64,000 nt of DNA from Microbacterium galbinum (GCF_023101185.1 NZ_CP078077.1:1827630-1891629); one strand, 5' to 3'. Numbered from the stretch's first letter, positions 52,243 to 59,318 are shown. Notes: generated from the letters alone by a model not told the origin. Numbers and translations are program-made.

Positions 52243-53502
52243 ATGGACCGCACACCCACCGCGGGAAAGCACTACGAGATCCTTCCGATCGCCGGTGAAC
52301 CGTCGACGATCGAGGCGCGCGGCATCGAGATCGAGAGCCTGGGCGACCAGATGCTCGCCGCCGCCGGCTTGCTCGATTCGATCGACCTCGGCGCCGAGTG
52401 CCGCGGCAAGAGTCTTGATGCGCTGAAGGGAGACGTCACCGACGTCCGGGAGGACCTCCGCAAGGCCGGAGAGCGCTACCAGCCCAGCGGCACGCACATC
52501 GCGGAGTACGCGCGGACGCTCGACGGCGTGCAGACCACCCTGAGCTCGCTGATCCCCGACCTCGAGGCGCTGTGGAGCACCTATCAGACGACGGCGGGCA
52601 GCTTCGAGGACGACTCCCGCCTTCCGGAGCCGGAAGAGGGCGAGTCCACCGACGACCGCACCTCGGCGGCGGACGTCGAGGGCGACCACGACGCGTGGAA
52701 GGCGCGGGCGGTCGAGTACGAGACGGCTTACGACACGTGGTGGGATGCGTACGAGCGAGCGCGCTCCGGCATCCAGGCGGCCAACGACGACGGCGTCAGC
52801 GACTCGTGGTGGGACGATCAACTGCCGTGGCTGGAGACTCTGGGGACGATCCTCTCCTACGCAGGCATCGTCCTGGCCGTCGCGGCGTGCATCCTGGGTG
52901 GACCGTTCATCCTCATCGCGGCGATCGTGGGGCTCGCCGCGCTGGCGGTCACCGTGTGGAAGGTCTCCTGCGGGCGCGGCAACGGGTGGGACATCGCCAT
53001 GGCCGCGGTCGGGGTCTTCCCCTTCGGCAAGGCGTTCTCGCTGTTCAAGGCCATGCGCGCGGCACCCGGGCTCGCCACGCTGGGTCGCGGGCTGCTCGGC
53101 ATGGGCGGAGACATGATCGGCGCAGGATGGCGCGGCGGGTCACGCCTGACCGGTCTGCTCGGCGAGGGTCGCCTCGGTCAGGTCTTCCATGCCGGTGGAG
53201 ACCTCAACCGTCACGGCACATCCGTCATGCGGAACTTCTTCAATGGGCTGGAGTCCCCCTCGATGCTCAGCCGCCTGCTGCGCGGCGGCGACGGTGCGTG
53301 GGCGGGCGCCATCGGCGATGGGGCATCCGGACTGTCGAACGCGGCCTTCAACAACCTGCGGTCGTTCCTGGGGAACGCTCCGAACGGCGCCATCATGGAC
53401 GACATGCTGTCGGGAGGGAATGCCGCCCTCGATTTCATCGACAATCTCGGTAAGGCCGGTGCCGGCTTCGCCTACGACCGCTCGCAGGGCGGATGGAGTT
53501 GA
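52243..53502 (+). CDS. Long WXG-like protein with a central membrane hairpin (cassette 1 effector candidate)
   Basis: A 419-residue protein. Residues 1-190 are helical, in the style of ESX-secreted N-terminal domains, with repeated leucines, an acidic linker at about 125-150 (LPEPEEGESTDDRTSA) and a Trp-rich segment (AYDTWWDAYERARSG). A hydrophobic hairpin lies at about 200-240 (LSYAGIVLAVAACILGGPF). The C-terminal 170 residues are Gly-rich with amphipathic helices and no known fold. The plan, helical domain plus membrane hairpin, is the same as in the 375-residue protein at 56319. That suggests a membrane-active cargo or an inner-membrane adaptor. Its stop shares a base with the next start. 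Confidence 0.7.
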   Translation: MDRTPTAGKHYEILPIAGEPSTIEARGIEIESLGDQMLAAAGLLDSIDLGAECRGKSLDALKGDVTDVREDLRKAGERYQPSGTHIAEYARTLDGVQTTLSSLIPDLEALWSTYQTTAGSFEDDSRLPEPEEGESTDDRTSAADVEGDHDAWKARAVEYETAYDTWWDAYERARSGIQAANDDGVSDSWWDDQLPWLETLGTILSYAGIVLAVAACILGGPFILIAAIVGLAALAVTVWKVSCGRGNGWDIAMAAVGVFPFGKAFSLFKAMRAAPGLATLGRGLLGMGGDMIGAGWRGGSRLTGLLGEGRLGQVFHAGGDLNRHGTSVMRNFFNGLESPSMLSRLLRGGDGAWAGAIGDGASGLSNAAFNNLRSFLGNAPNGAIMDDMLSGGNAALDFIDNLGKAGAGFAYDRSQGGWS

Positions 53503-54050
53503 TGCGCGGCGTGGAGATCGAGCTCGACGATCGATGGCTGCTGCCGGTTCCCACCGGCAGCGACCTCGGAGTGTGGGCGCGCGAGCAGGTAGCGACGCTG
53601 CAGTCGGAACCCGATCGTGATCCCGAAGACACGGTCGCGGCGCTCGTCGCCCTGGCGGAGGGCGCCGATCCCACGGCGTTCGCCACGATGCTGTTCTGCC
53701 CGGACGGTCTCCCGGGTCGCGCCCTCGTGGCGGTCTACGCGTCGCAGAGCGCCCTCGCGTCACTCGAAGACCTCCCGGAGGCAGCGCCGGCAGCGCTCCC
53801 GCGCCAGATCCTGCCGCTGGGCGAGTTCGACGCCTCCGTCGGCCGGGTCATCTCCACGCTCACCCAGGTTCCCGATCTCGGTATCCTGGGAACACTGCAA
53901 TACGAGCTGCTGCGCGACGGCGCACTCCTGGAGGTCGTCGTGACGAGCCCGAGTCTTCCGCACCTGGGTGCGGGCATGCCGTTGTTCGAGGAGCTCATCC
54001 AGCGGATCGTCGTCGCGCCTGCGGGCGGAGGTGAGCGTGTCACTGCGTGA
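53502..54050 (+). CDS. Small soluble protein of unknown function, cassette 1
   Basis: A 182-residue acidic cytoplasmic protein with mixed alpha/beta pattern. The start is taken as ATG 53502, in a TGATG overlap with the previous stop and just after GGAG; ATG 53493 is an alternative. It opens with VEIELDDRWLLPVP and ends in EELIQRIVVAP. I recognise no family. The next gene overlaps its end by 14 nt. Position and size suggest an accessory or chaperone-like protein for the cassette, comparable to the genes at 54037 and 57443, which also begin with a Pro-Trp-type segment. Confidence 0.65.
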   Translation: MRGVEIELDDRWLLPVPTGSDLGVWAREQVATLQSEPDRDPEDTVAALVALAEGADPTAFATMLFCPDGLPGRALVAVYASQSALASLEDLPEAAPAALPRQILPLGEFDASVGRVISTLTQVPDLGILGTLQYELLRDGALLEVVVTSPSLPHLGAGMPLFEELIQRIVVAPAGGGERVTA

Positions 54051-54654
54051 GGAACTGCTCGGTCTCGCGCCCGCTGTGCCCCGCTTCCGTATTCTGCTGC
54101 CGCCCGAATGGGCCAGTTTTCCCGTGACGCCCGAACTCGGCGGTCAGTTCGAGCAGAAGGCGCGCGAGGTGTTCGCGCGCGCAGGCCGACCCGACCTCGA
54201 CGGTGTCTTCAGCGCCCAGCTCGCCCGCGCGATGAGAGGCCTGCAGGAAGCCGGCGCGAAGTACGTCTTCCTGCCGTCCGAGCGGACCCCGGGAAAGGAT
54301 CCGTTCGCGCTCTCGATGGTGGCGACGTACATCGACTCGCCCGACGGCCCGCTCGACGGGTGGATCACCGCACGCGTCCGCGCCGGAGCGGAGATGCTCG
54401 ATCCCGAGGGGCGAATCGTGTTCTGGAGGGATCGTGGTCCCGGCCTGGACGGCGAGACGCACAAGTCGCAGAGCACCTACGTGATCGCGGTGCCCGGCTC
54501 GAACCGGCGCAAGGCGCTGATGCTCACCGGAAGCACGATCGTGGGAGCGGAGACCGATGACGATGACGAGTACGCCGTCGCCGTGAGGATGATTTTCGAC
54601 GCGATGGCCGCGACCGTCACCTGGATCGCTGATGATGCCGAGGGCACCGCATGA
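54037..54654 (+). CDS. Small soluble protein of unknown function, cassette 1
   Basis: A 205-residue cytoplasmic protein. GTG 54037 is chosen because GGAGG lies 5 nt upstream; GTG 54031 is possible. It overlaps the end of the previous gene by 14 nt and overlaps the next start in ATGA. The pattern RILLPPEWASFPV, followed by helices and a beta-rich half (DGWITARVRAG, MLTGSTIVGAET), recalls LpqN/PsbP-like folds, but I would not assign it on this alone. The gene at 57443 in cassette 2 has a comparable layout (PQGWIEFRAL), so it may have the same job, perhaps recognition of cargo. Confidence 0.65.
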   Translation: MSLREELLGLAPAVPRFRILLPPEWASFPVTPELGGQFEQKAREVFARAGRPDLDGVFSAQLARAMRGLQEAGAKYVFLPSERTPGKDPFALSMVATYIDSPDGPLDGWITARVRAGAEMLDPEGRIVFWRDRGPGLDGETHKSQSTYVIAVPGSNRRKALMLTGSTIVGAETDDDDEYAVAVRMIFDAMAATVTWIADDAEGTA

Positions 54655-55526
54655 AGCCGGTCGTCCGTCTCGCCGGCGACGACGCGAGCGTCTCTGCGGT
54701 CGCGAAGGAGGCCGTGGAGGTGCTCCGCGCACAGCCGCAGGCGGCATCGGCGCTGTTCTCCCGCCTGTGGAACCTGCATCAGCGCCGCCGGCGCTTCGTC
54801 TCTGCATCCGCGGCGCCGGCCATCGCCGTCGCGGCCGCACCGGCGCGGGCGCGATCGAGTGCGGGATATCGAGCCGTGTGGGGAACACTGCTCGGCCTCG
54901 GGCTGACGGCCGCGCTGACCTCGGCGGTGATGCTCGGTCCGTCCGACCGCAGGAACGCATTCATGAATCCCGAGCTCGCCATGTCGACCGCTGTCATTGC
55001 CGGCGCGATTGCCATCCCCGTTCTTCTGATCACGCTCCTCCTCAAGGTGCCGGACGTTCGGAGCGCCCGCATCGGTGAGACGTTCTCGGTGCTAGTCGGT
55101 CTGCTGTGCGTCGCGATGCTGGTGGTGCGCCTCCTCCTCGGTACCGGCGACGACCGGGGGTTCACGCCGGACGACCTCGCGATCTGGCTGCCGATGACGG
55201 CGGTGATCGCCCTCCTCATCGCGGGGGTCGCGATCCGGAGCGACCTGGCGCGGCGACAGGATGCTGCGCTCACGCCCCGCGCGCGAGCATCCGTCGATCC
55301 GGGCGACCTGCGCCAGATGCGGCGTGATGCGGAATGGGCGGCGTCGTCGTCCTCGCCGACGCCCTCCGACAAGGCCGAGTGGTCCCGTCGACTCGACACC
55401 CTGGCGAGCGCGGGAATCGACGCCACGACCATCGCCCAGGCGCGCACGCTCGCGCCGGCCGCCTGGGTCGCGTGGCTCGCCTACGACGGCGAGATCGACA
55501 TCGCCGGCGTCATCCCCCGCCCCTGA
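54651..55526 (+). CDS. Four-helix membrane protein, cassette 1
   Basis: A 291-residue protein with a cytoplasmic basic segment (SRLWNLHQRRRRF) and four hydrophobic helices at about residues 75-95, 113-132, 146-164 and 180-197. A cytoplasmic C-terminal domain of about 90 residues follows (SDKAEWSRRLDTLASAGID). No family is recognised. Cassette 2 carries a comparable four-helix protein (58089) in the same place, just before an identical WXG100 gene. I infer a membrane component or immunity protein of the cassette. It ends 29 nt before operator C. Confidence 0.7.
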   Translation: MKPVVRLAGDDASVSAVAKEAVEVLRAQPQAASALFSRLWNLHQRRRRFVSASAAPAIAVAAAPARARSSAGYRAVWGTLLGLGLTAALTSAVMLGPSDRRNAFMNPELAMSTAVIAGAIAIPVLLITLLLKVPDVRSARIGETFSVLVGLLCVAMLVVRLLLGTGDDRGFTPDDLAIWLPMTAVIALLIAGVAIRSDLARRQDAALTPRARASVDPGDLRQMRRDAEWAASSSSPTPSDKAEWSRRLDTLASAGIDATTIAQARTLAPAAWVAWLAYDGEIDIAGVIPRP

Positions 55527-55554
55527 TTCCTGTTCTTCGCCCCGTGCGAACCGG

Positions 55555-55601
55555 GATGGGGAGGTCTCCCCATCGACGGTGGGGGTGGGGGTTGTTAGGT
55601 T
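55555..55601 (+). promoter_or_regulatory. Operator-promoter C: GATGGGGA-N4-TCCCCATC palindrome plus -10
   Basis: The 8-bp arms with GGTC between them occupy 55555-55574. The -10 hexamer TAGGTT is at 55596-55601, 22 nt after the 18-bp core (55556-55573). The interval is G-rich (ggtgggggtgggggttg). The predicted leader of about 48 nt contains a CCGGA-GGGG-TCCGG hairpin and the GGAGGTG ribosome binding site. It controls WXG100 copy 1. Confidence 0.7.
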
Positions 55602-55655
55602 TGTGGGTATCGGGCCGGAGGGGTCCGGTTCATTCGATTTCCGGAGGTGTGGACG

Positions 55656-55943
55656 ATGGCCGATTTCGGTGCGTCTTATGCAGAGATGGAGCAGGTGGCG
55701 TCGTCGCTGTCGCAGGCTCGTGATGACATTCAGGGTCAGTTGGACACGCTGAAGGGTCAGGTGGACACCCTTCTGGGTGAGGACTTCAAGACGCAGCATG
55801 CGTCGGGCAAGTTCGGTGAGGGGTACACGGAGCTGACGACGGGTCTGAAGACCGCGGTCGATGGCATCAATGACATGTCGGAGTCGCTGCTGGGCATGAT
55901 GCGTGCGATTCAGGACCTCGACACGCAGCTCGCCGGCAGCTGA
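55656..55943 (+). CDS. WXG100/ESAT-6-like secreted protein (copy 1)
   Basis: A 95-residue protein with two long helices separated by a short turn, the WXG100 fold. The usual Trp of W-x-G is replaced by Phe44 (GEDFKTQHASGKFGEGYTEL); the alanine and phenylalanine spaced after it fit the family. There is no clear C-terminal Y-x-x-x-D/E export signal (it ends DLDTQLAGS). ATG 55656 follows GGAGGTG at ideal spacing; GTG 55647 overlaps that ribosome binding site and is rejected. It has its own operator-promoter and a terminator, so it is probably expressed at high level. Codons favour T in the third position more than neighbours do. It is expected to be a substrate of the EssC-type ATPase. An identical protein is encoded at 58877. 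Confidence 0.9.
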   Translation: MADFGASYAEMEQVASSLSQARDDIQGQLDTLKGQVDTLLGEDFKTQHASGKFGEGYTELTTGLKTAVDGINDMSESLLGMMRAIQDLDTQLAGS

Positions 55944-55958
55944 CCGAGCGATCTTCGT

Positions 55959-55991
55959 GGGGCGTCGACCGATCGGGTCGGCGCCCCCTTT
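55959..55991 (+). terminator. Terminator after WXG100 copy 1
   Basis: The stem GGGGCGTCGACC (55959-55970) pairs with GGTCGGCGCCCC (55976-55987) at 11 of 12 positions, with a 5-nt loop, followed by CTTT. The next gene starts 29 nt later without a recognisable promoter, so partial read-through probably feeds it. Confidence 0.7.
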
Positions 55992-56019
55992 CGACCGGTG
56001 ACCAGGGGAGGGGACACGT

Positions 56020-56322
56020 ATGCCTGATGTGAGTATCGACTACTCGGCCATGGAGGCGAGCAAGACCGCGTACGCGAACATGCGCACGTCGTTGGATGCC
56101 GCGACCAGCGCTCTCGGCAGCGTCTCGGCCTCGGCCGTCCCGCAGCAGGAGCTGCGGCGCCGTCTCGAAGACCTCCACGATTCGTGGGGTGGCGGCATCG
56201 ACAAGCTCGGCCGCTACGCCGAAGATGCGAGCACCGGGCTGCAGGGCATCCTCGAGGCGTTCCGCGGGCTCGACTCCGAGCTCGCCGCCAGCATGGAGCC
56301 CGAGGAAGGGGCATCCGCATGA
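56020..56322 (+). CDS. WXG100/ESAT-6-like protein, first gene of cassette 2
   Basis: A 100-residue helical-hairpin protein with a genuine W-G-G turn (Trp56 in LHDSWGGGIDKLG). Its length and central motif fit the WXG100 family. ATG 56020 has the strong ribosome binding site GGGGAGGGG. Its stop overlaps the start of the 375-residue WXG protein (ATGA), so the two are probably made together and may form a heterodimer, as ESX pairs do. It lies downstream of the WXG100 copy-1 terminator with no visible promoter. The C-terminus is acidic (MEPEEGASA). Confidence 0.88.
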   Translation: MPDVSIDYSAMEASKTAYANMRTSLDAATSALGSVSASAVPQQELRRRLEDLHDSWGGGIDKLGRYAEDASTGLQGILEAFRGLDSELAASMEPEEGASA

Positions 56323-57446
56323 CCGCGTTCCCCGCTCTGGGATTCGATCCCGCTCCCGGCAATCTCGGCGAGCTCGAGGGCTTCGTGCTCGGGCTCTCGA
56401 CCGGCTGCGACAGCGTCGACGACGCGCTCGCGATGCTCAACGGCGACGATGACGCCGCCTGGACGGGCGAAGCCGCCGTGGCGTTCCGCGCCGCGATGAG
56501 CGAGGACTTCCGTCCGCACCTGGTCGACACGGGTTCGGCCCTGCGCACCTCCCGTGATGCGCTCAGCACCTGGGTGACCCAGCTGACCGGCTACCAGCAG
56601 CGCGCTCGCGAGCTCGAGGACCGGGCGGCCACCGCCGTTGCCTCGGTGAGCAGCAAGGCGACCGCGAAGGACAAGGCCGTCGACGGCGCCGACGCCGAGG
56701 ATGCCGATCCCGACGCCGTGTCGAATGCGACCACTGCCCTCGCGACGGCGCAGGGCGCGCTCGACGACGTGATCGCCGAGGCGCAGCGCCTCAAGATCGA
56801 GGTCGACGACGACGCGGCGATCGCCGCGCAGCACCTCGTGAGCGCGAGCGACACCCTCAACTCCTATGCGGGCAACGCGTTCTCGAACTTCCTCGAGGGG
56901 GCGGGCGACTGGCTGGCGGATGCCGGCGAGTGGCTCATGGACAACGTGGTGCCGATCCTCGAGGACATCCTCCGCGCGGCGCTGCCGATCATCGCCATCC
57001 TCTCGCTCTTCATCCCGGTGCTCGGCACCGTGGCGCTCGTCATGGCGATCGCGCTGGTCGCGATCGACGGGCTGCAGGCGCTCACCGGCCGTGGGTCGTG
57101 GACGGACTTCGCGATCGGCGCGGTCGGGTTGCTCGCCGGTGGGCTGCTGGGTGTCGCGGCGAAGACGCTCATCGGCCCCGGTGGTGCGGTGCTCATCCCG
57201 TCGATCCAGCGCATGACTCCGGCTCTCGCCGGTGGCGGCACGGCGGCGGGAACCCTCGCCGTCACCCTGAACATCAACATGAGCAACATGGTCGCCAACA
57301 CCTACTGGATGACCAACACCGCGATGGACGCGCACAGCAAGGGGCAGGACTTCGTCGACAGCCTGTTCGGTCCGTGGCAGAACCTCGCCGAACGTGTCGA
57401 CAACACGGTCCACGGCAACGGCCCGAAGACGGACGACGAGCTGTGA
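56319..57446 (+). CDS. Long WXG-domain protein with a central membrane hairpin (cassette 2 effector candidate)
   Basis: A 375-residue protein. The N-terminal domain has a canonical turn, AAWTGEAAVAFRAAM (Trp48-Thr49-Gly50). A long coiled region follows (about 80-190), including an acidic stretch (DGADAEDADPDAV). Hydrophobic segments lie at about 207-255 and 268-285 (LPIIAILSLFIPVLGTVALV; GLLAGGLLGVAAKTLI). The C-terminal 85 residues contain MSNMVANTYWMTNTAMD and no known catalytic motif. The plan matches the protein at 52243. Its partner WXG100 gene overlaps upstream. It is probably exported by, or inserted with the help of, the EssC-type ATPase; a pore-like or adaptor role is possible but not shown. 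Confidence 0.82.
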   Translation: MTAFPALGFDPAPGNLGELEGFVLGLSTGCDSVDDALAMLNGDDDAAWTGEAAVAFRAAMSEDFRPHLVDTGSALRTSRDALSTWVTQLTGYQQRARELEDRAATAVASVSSKATAKDKAVDGADAEDADPDAVSNATTALATAQGALDDVIAEAQRLKIEVDDDAAIAAQHLVSASDTLNSYAGNAFSNFLEGAGDWLADAGEWLMDNVVPILEDILRAALPIIAILSLFIPVLGTVALVMAIALVAIDGLQALTGRGSWTDFAIGAVGLLAGGLLGVAAKTLIGPGGAVLIPSIQRMTPALAGGGTAAGTLAVTLNINMSNMVANTYWMTNTAMDAHSKGQDFVDSLFGPWQNLAERVDNTVHGNGPKTDDEL

Positions 57447-58084
57447 GCGTCGAACAGGCAACCGGCCACCGGGTCTGGCAGCGGATGCCGCAGGGCTGGA
57501 TCGAGTTCCGTGCCCTGGGCGATCGCTCGCCCGATGAATGGCTGGAGCGTTACCTCGAGGGCGGCAAGGGCTGGCTCCCGGACGAGGCGCGCGAGGCGAT
57601 CGTCGCCGGCTTTCACGAGGGTGTGCGCACCTTCGCCGACACCGGATTCGACTTCGCCGGGGTGTCGATCGTGCTCGGTGAGCGGCCGGCGGTGTCGTTC
57701 CTGTGCACGAACGTGGTCGTGACGGGTCCGGAAGACACTGCGGATGCCGTCTCGCTGCACCGTCTCCTGCCGCTCGGTCGCTTCGGCGACGACGCGACCG
57801 CCGAGACCTTCGCGTCGCCGGACGGGCGGGTCGGCACCGTGACGAGCGGACTGGTGTCGCGCGGGGGTATGGACGCGGTCATGACGGTGGGCGAGATCCG
57901 TCTTCCCGACGAAGCGGGAACCGTGGTCGTCATGGGCATGTGCTCCGACCCGGCGCAGCGGCAGGAGCTGGCGGTGATGACGGCGTTCGCGCTGTCGATG
58001 ACGCAGTACCTTCCCGAAGGCGTCGAGCCGCAGCTGCCGGAGGGCGCGCGATTCGAGACGCCGCTCGACGACGGCCTAACCTGA
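57443..58084 (+). CDS. Small soluble protein of unknown function, cassette 2
   Basis: A 213-residue cytoplasmic protein starting at GTG 57443, which overlaps the previous stop (GTGA). The start region includes RMPQGWIEFRALG and the end is beta-rich with MTVGEIRLPDEAGTVVVMG followed by a helix (LAVMTAFALSMTQYLP). The order of elements resembles the genes at 53502 and 54037 in cassette 1. A LpqN/PsbP-like fold is conceivable. It may be a cassette-specific chaperone or immunity protein. Near its end the coding sequence contains the -10 element for the next gene. Confidence 0.65.
   Translation: MSVEQATGHRVWQRMPQGWIEFRALGDRSPDEWLERYLEGGKGWLPDEAREAIVAGFHEGVRTFADTGFDFAGVSIVLGERPAVSFLCTNVVVTGPEDTADAVSLHRLLPLGRFGDDATAETFASPDGRVGTVTSGLVSRGGMDAVMTVGEIRLPDEAGTVVVMGMCSDPAQRQELAVMTAFALSMTQYLPEGVEPQLPEGARFETPLDDGLT
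58077..58082 (+). promoter_or_regulatory. -10 element of a probable leaderless promoter
   Basis: TAACCT overlaps the last codons of the upstream gene and lies 6 nt before ATG 58089, which has no ribosome binding site. Confidence 0.4.
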
Positions 58085-58088
58085 ATCC

Positions 58089-58754
58089 ATGCCCTTCGCC
58101 CTGATCCTCCCGGCCTCGCGTCCTCTCATCGCCGAGGCGGGATCCGATGACGCTCGCCCCGTCGAGGCCGACCGTGCCGCCGCGGCGCTGCGGGCGGACT
58201 TCGAACGATGGTCGCGGTGGGGGCTCGGCATCCTGGGCTTCGCCCTCGCTGCCGGCGGTGCGTTCGTGGCGGTCGGTCTCATCGAGACGGTGCGGATGCT
58301 GGGCGGCACGCCCGCCGGCAGCGACCTGGTGGCGATCGTGGTCGCCGTCGTCGTCGCTCTCGCGGGCGTCGCCCTGCTGGTGCTGCTGTGGTGGTCAGGG
58401 CGGCGGCTCCTCTCCGCGGCGGCCTGGTGGATGCGCCTGCCGTACACGCGCGGAGGGCGCCAGCGCCGCGCCGGCGGCTGGCTGCAGGCCCGCACCGTGA
58501 ACTTCGAACCGCGGGTGTTCGCGCGCATCGTCACGGCGACCCTGGCACTGCTGATCGCGGTGGGCGGGATCGCGCTGTTCGTCCGCGACCTCATCGAGGG
58601 GCCGACGTCGATGACCGCGGCCGCGGCGACGGTCGGCATCGTCGGTGCCGTCTCCGGGATCGGCCAGATCGGCGGGGTGATGCGGATCGTGTCCGGTCTC
58701 TCGGAGCGGGACCCGCTCTGGGTGCGGATCCGGTCGGGCGTGATCGGCCGCTGA
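58089..58754 (+). CDS. Four-helix membrane protein, cassette 2
   Basis: A 221-residue membrane protein with four hydrophobic helices at about residues 46-68, 80-102, 152-172 and 178-200. A basic cytoplasmic loop (MRLPYTRGGRQRRAGGW) lies between the second and third. It occupies the same place as the 291-residue protein at 54651 in cassette 1: after the small soluble protein and before an identical operator-WXG100 unit. I recognise no family. It is probably a membrane component or immunity protein. The start is ATG 58089, probably on a leaderless message. Confidence 0.7.
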   Translation: MPFALILPASRPLIAEAGSDDARPVEADRAAAALRADFERWSRWGLGILGFALAAGGAFVAVGLIETVRMLGGTPAGSDLVAIVVAVVVALAGVALLVLLWWSGRRLLSAAAWWMRLPYTRGGRQRRAGGWLQARTVNFEPRVFARIVTATLALLIAVGGIALFVRDLIEGPTSMTAAAATVGIVGAVSGIGQIGGVMRIVSGLSERDPLWVRIRSGVIGR

Positions 58755-58775
58755 CCTCGCCGTCACTCGCGGCTC

Positions 58776-58822
58776 GATGGGGAGGTCTCCCCATCGACGG
58801 TGGGGGTGGGGGTTGTTAGGTT
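58776..58822 (+). promoter_or_regulatory. Operator-promoter D: GATGGGGA-N4-TCCCCATC palindrome plus -10
   Basis: Identical to element C. The palindrome occupies 58776-58795, and the -10 TAGGTT at 58817-58822 follows the 18-bp core (58777-58794) after 22 nt. It controls WXG100 copy 2. Confidence 0.7.
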
Positions 58823-58876
58823 TGTGGGTATCGGGCCGGAGGGGTCCGGTTCATTCGATTTCCGGAGGTGTGGACG

Positions 58877-59164
58877 ATGGCCGATTTCGGTGCGTCTTAT
58901 GCAGAGATGGAGCAGGTGGCGTCGTCGCTGTCGCAGGCTCGTGATGACATTCAGGGTCAGTTGGACACGCTGAAGGGTCAGGTGGACACCCTTCTGGGTG
59001 AGGACTTCAAGACGCAGCATGCGTCGGGCAAGTTCGGTGAGGGGTACACGGAGCTGACGACGGGTCTGAAGACCGCGGTCGATGGCATCAATGACATGTC
59101 GGAGTCGTTGCTGGGCATGATGCGTGCGATTCAGGACCTCGACACGCAGCTCGCCGGCAGCTGA
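58877..59164 (+). CDS. WXG100/ESAT-6-like secreted protein (copy 2)
   Basis: Its 95 residues are identical to those of the protein at 55656, including Phe44 in place of the family Trp. It has the same leader and GGAGGTG ribosome binding site. A terminator follows at once. Since both product and promoter are the same as copy 1, the duplication raises dosage or links one copy to each cassette rather than providing a new function. The identity implies a very recent duplication or continuing gene conversion. Confidence 0.9.
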   Translation: MADFGASYAEMEQVASSLSQARDDIQGQLDTLKGQVDTLLGEDFKTQHASGKFGEGYTELTTGLKTAVDGINDMSESLLGMMRAIQDLDTQLAGS

Positions 59165-59180
59165 CCGAGCGCAGTTTTCG

Positions 59181-59210
59181 AGGGGTCGACGGTTCGCCGT
59201 CGGCCCCTTC
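59181..59210 (+). terminator. Terminator after WXG100 copy 2
   Basis: AGGGGTCGACGG (59181-59192) pairs with CCGTCGGCCCCT (59197-59208) at 11 of 12 positions with loop TTCG, followed by TC. It resembles the terminator after copy 1 in position but not in sequence. Confidence 0.65.
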
Positions 59211-59244
59211 GTCGTGTCCCCGACCCCGTCACCGGCACAGGGCG

Positions 59245-59292
59245 GATGGGGAGTCCTACCCATCGTGGCTTCCCGATATGCCCCATTAGCGT
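59245..59292 (+). promoter_or_regulatory. Operator-promoter E: GATGGGGA-N4-TACCCATC palindrome plus -10
   Basis: The palindrome (59245-59264) differs from C and D by one arm base and in its spacer GTCC. The -10 hexamer TAGCGT (59287-59292) follows the 18-bp core (59246-59263) after 23 nt. The predicted leader is about 20 nt. It controls cassette 3, the hydrolase unit. Confidence 0.62.
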
Positions 59293-59318
59293 GAAACCAC
59301 GGAGCACCGGGGGTGAAA

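Larger units (their letters stand above)
55555..55950 (+). repeat. 396-bp direct repeat, copy 1 (operator, leader and WXG100 gene)
   Basis: By direct reading the segment is identical to 58776-59171 except for one base: C at 55887 and T at 59108, a silent change in Leu78. Identity begins exactly at the palindrome and ends 7 bases after the stop codon. The two copies are 3221 bp apart in the same orientation. Confidence 0.93.
58776..59171 (+). repeat. 396-bp direct repeat, copy 2 (operator, leader and WXG100 gene)
   Basis: Second copy of 55555-55950, differing by one silent base (T at 59108). The sequences on both sides of the two copies are unrelated. Confidence 0.93.

Noticed and set aside
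55647-55943. GTG start at 55647 (and 58868) for the WXG100 protein
   Set aside because: It lies inside the GGAGGTG ribosome binding site that serves ATG 55656/58877.
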